This document shows, piece after piece, positions 61,979-64,000 of a stretch of DNA of 64,000 bases. The stretch's first letter is position 1. Every line of letters begins with the position of its first letter. Origin of the DNA: Arthrobacter castelli DSM 16402 (GTDB taxonomy: Bacteria; Actinomycetota; Actinomycetes; Actinomycetales; Micrococcaceae). The translations under genes and the position numbers were made by a program. The stretch covers positions 186,001 through 250,000 of the forward strand of contig NZ_AUMN01000002.1 in NCBI RefSeq assembly GCF_000430705.1. The letters are read 5' to 3'. Below the pieces are notes generated by a model, which was given only the letters and a program-made list of their open reading frames with translations, did no database searches and was not told the DNA's origin.

Positions 61979-63223
61979 ATGGCGAAAAAGAAGGTACTGG
62001 CGATTGTGCTGGCCGGCGGCGAGGGCAAGCGCCTGATGCCCTTGACGGCAGACCGGGCCAAACCTGCGGTCCCCTTCGCCGGCAGCTACCGGCTGATCGA
62101 CTTCGCCCTCTCAAACCTGGTCAATTCGGGGTACCGGCAAATCGTGGTTTTGACCCAATACAAGTCGCACAGCCTGGACCGGCACATTTCCGAGACCTGG
62201 CGGATGTCCATCCAGCTGCAGAACTACATTGCCTCGGTACCAGCCCAGCAACGCATCGGGAAGAACTGGTTCCAAGGTAGCGCAGACGCCATCTTCCAGT
62301 CGATGAACCTGATCCAGGATGCGCAACCGGACATTGTCGTCGTCGTCGGGGCCGATCACGTGTACCGGATGGATTTCGACCAGATGGTCGAACATCATAT
62401 CGCCAGCGGCGCCTCCGCGAGCGTGGCAGCCGTACGGCAGCCGCGGGAGCTGGTCAACCAGTTCGGCGTCATCGAAGTCGACCCGAGTGACCAGAAACGG
62501 ATCAGCGCCTTCGTGGAGAAGCCGGAGAGCACGCCCGGATTACCGGATGATCCGACGCAGTTTTTGGCCTCAATGGGAAACTACGTGTTCAACGCAGACG
62601 CCCTGGTCGAAGCCCTGCAGTACGATGCAGAGCGGCTGGAGACGAACCACGACATGGGCGGCGACATCATCCCCCACTTTGTGCAGCGCAACGACGCCGC
62701 GGTCTACGACTTCACTGACAACGACATTCCCGGCACGGCCGAGCGGGACCGGCAGTACTGGCGGGACGTGGGCACCATCGACTCCTACTACGAGGCCCAC
62801 ATGGACCTGATTTCCGCGCTGCCTGTCTTCAATCTGTACAACCTGCAGTGGCCGATCTACACCCGGCAAAGCATCTCGCCGCCGGCCAAACTGGTGCACG
62901 GCCGGAGCACCCAGGGAAATGCCGTCGATTCCATCGTCTCCGACGGCGTCGTGATTTCCGGCGGCTCGGTGGATTCATCGGTGCTCTCCACCGACGTCTT
63001 CGTCGCCGACCACGCCCAGGTCTACGGCTCGGTGCTGTTGGACAACGTTTCCATCGGCGAAGGCGCCATCGTCAAGCGTGCCATCCTGGACAAGAATGTC
63101 CACGTGCCGGCAGGGGCCACGGTTGGCGTGGATCCGGATCTGGACAGGCGGCGGGGCTTCAAGGTCACCGATTCGGGCCTGACGGTGCTGAGCAAGGGTG
63201 AGCGGTTTCCCGACGAGGCATAG
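61979..63223 (+). CDS. glgC: Glucose-1-phosphate adenylyltransferase GlgC
   Basis: Makes ADP-glucose, the donor for GlgA. The 414-aa protein opens with [30 protein letters not shown], contains [13 protein letters not shown], and [18 protein letters not shown], and closes with a left-handed helix region ([25 protein letters not shown]). AGGGGG lies upstream of ATG 61979. It diverges from glgA over 93 bases. Confidence 0.96.
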   Translation: MAKKKVLAIVLAGGEGKRLMPLTADRAKPAVPFAGSYRLIDFALSNLVNSGYRQIVVLTQYKSHSLDRHISETWRMSIQLQNYIASVPAQQRIGKNWFQGSADAIFQSMNLIQDAQPDIVVVVGADHVYRMDFDQMVEHHIASGASASVAAVRQPRELVNQFGVIEVDPSDQKRISAFVEKPESTPGLPDDPTQFLASMGNYVFNADALVEALQYDAERLETNHDMGGDIIPHFVQRNDAAVYDFTDNDIPGTAERDRQYWRDVGTIDSYYEAHMDLISALPVFNLYNLQWPIYTRQSISPPAKLVHGRSTQGNAVDSIVSDGVVISGGSVDSSVLSTDVFVADHAQVYGSVLLDNVSIGEGAIVKRAILDKNVHVPAGATVGVDPDLDRRRGFKVTDSGLTVLSKGERFPDEA

Positions 63224-63267
63224 CACCAGCGGACCAGGCGCCTCAGGGGCCATGGTCAGGAACGGGG

Positions 63268-64000
63268 CTACGCCAGCCGGGTGACTTCCACCGACACATG
63301 CGGCTGGGAACCGCCGCCGCCCGAGAGGATGCCCTTCAACGGCGGCACATCCCGATAATCGCGGCCACGTGCGATTGACACATGGAAGTCACCCACCGGA
63401 CCTCCGTTGGTCGGGTCCCAGCCCCGCCACTCGCCGTCGTACCATTCAATCCAAGCGTGAGATTCGCCCTTGACCGTCTCCCCGATGCCGGCGCTGGGCC
63501 GCGGGTGCAGGTACCCGGACACATACTGTGCGGGAATGCCCAGACCACGCAACACCCCGATGGCCAAGTGGGCCAGGTCCTGGCACACGCCCTTGCGTTC
63601 AGCCCAGGCTTCCTCGGCATTCGAATGCACGCCGGTGACCCCCTGCACGTAGTCCATCTCTTCGCGGAGCCACCCAAACACCGCATGCGCCGCTTCATAA
63701 GGATTCTTCCCGGCCACCACGTCCCGGGCCTTTTGCTGCACCTCCTCGCCGGTGTGGCTCAGCCGGGTCTGCGGCAGCCAGTCGGCGAACGAGTCAGCCA
63801 CCTCGTCGGAATGCAACTGCTCCCAGTCCAGCAATGCCTCTTCGGTCACGGCCGGGTCGCTGCGGGAAACCTCCACCGTCGTCGTGGCCGAAACGTCGAG
63901 CATTTCATGGGGGAACTGCATGTCGAACGTCGTCACCCTGGTGCCCCAGTAATCCCGGTAATTGCCCACCACGGCGTGGGTGGGCTTGATCTGCAGGTAT
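63268..64000 (-). CDS. Transglutaminase-like protein (5' end outside window)
   Basis: C-terminal part of a transglutaminase-like protein of the bacterial family with an N-terminal beta domain. ERKGVCQDLAHLAIGVLRGLGIPAQYVSGYL carries the catalytic Cys, GESHAWIEWYDGEWRGWDPTNG the His and Asp, and HVSIARGRDYRDVPPLKGI is a family block. The frame is open to base 64000, so the start lies beyond the window. Substrate unknown. It is convergent with glgC. Confidence 0.88.
   Translation of the reverse strand, partial: YLQIKPTHAVVGNYRDYWGTRVTTFDMQFPHEMLDVSATTTVEVSRSDPAVTEEALLDWEQLHSDEVADSFADWLPQTRLSHTGEEVQQKARDVVAGKNPYEAAHAVFGWLREEMDYVQGVTGVHSNAEEAWAERKGVCQDLAHLAIGVLRGLGIPAQYVSGYLHPRPSAGIGETVKGESHAWIEWYDGEWRGWDPTNGGPVGDFHVSIARGRDYRDVPPLKGILSGGGGSQPHVSVEVTRLA

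Noticed and set aside
1-64000. CRISPR array, transposase or insertion sequence
   Set aside because: No regularly spaced long repeats, cas genes or transposase motifs found on either strand. The 28-bp array at 3479 is a palindromic operator-like repeat, not a CRISPR.

Overview
The window is ordinary high-GC actinobacterial chromosome, most likely from Micrococcales close to Arthrobacter and its relatives. The evidence is a complete Pup-proteasome locus with a fused PafBC regulator, the mycothiol gene mshC, RbpA, an actinobacterial glgA/glgC pair, Tat genes beside the proteasome locus, and many genes that appear to be transcribed without a leader. Most genes sit tail to tail or in short co-directional runs with gaps of a few bases.

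Layout. 1-6500: the end of the respiratory chain operon (ctaE-qcrC, minus) diverges from trpD. An Lrp-like sensor, a DUF3054 membrane protein, a SatD-like DNA-binding protein with its membrane partner, a DSD1-like PLP enzyme and a DUF3817 protein follow. 6600-11750: an accessory-looking patch with an EEP-family hydrolase, a BetT-like BCCT transporter, DUF4260, small orphan genes, an AT-rich GNAT gene and a VOC protein. 11750-23760: a UvrA-like ABC ATPase, DUF2630, an S9 peptidase, an RlmA-like methyltransferase, YczE, NfeD plus SPFH, rbpA, polyprenol-phosphate mannosyltransferase and an amidohydrolase. 23800-45800: one long conserved block. Its minus-strand part, read in transcription order, is uppP, mshC, HAD, M50, trmI, mpa, dop, pup, prcB, prcA, pafA, two FKBPs, pafBC, a small membrane protein, tatA, tatC and a HelY-like helicase. 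A PAC2 protein and an aldo/keto reductase lie on plus. 45800-50100: small proteins, a YdjM-like membrane hydrolase, an acyl-CoA dehydrogenase and an M20 peptidase. 50101-53000: tRNA-Leu(GAG), an Xre/RES toxin-antitoxin pair with a stop codon inside the toxin, an RDD protein and a secreted V8/trypsin-like protease. 53070-59600: a fatty-acid oxidation cluster split around a TetR operator. 59600-64000: a decayed AraC gene, a VOC protein, divergent glgA/glgC and the end of a transglutaminase-like gene cut by the window edge.

How the genes work together. mpa, prcBA, pup, pafA and dop tag and degrade proteins, and pafBC responds to DNA damage. mshC makes the thiol buffer, and rbpA carries a SigR-type promoter that ties it to thiol-oxidative stress. 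MaoC, FabG, thiolase and the acyl-CoA oxidase-like enzyme cover the steps of beta-oxidation, with a 14-bp-arm palindrome between the two divergent halves. GlgC feeds ADP-glucose to GlgA.

The points most worth a second look are a 28-bp-periodic TTGTA-N8-TACAA array in front of the SatD-like operon, the repeated TANNNT-N6/7-start arrangement at about seventeen genes, the nonsense codon in the RES toxin, the inverted repeat replacing the -35 element of the mannosyltransferase gene, and the near-cognate start of the EEP gene. I saw no CRISPR array, transposase, integrase or prophage gene.
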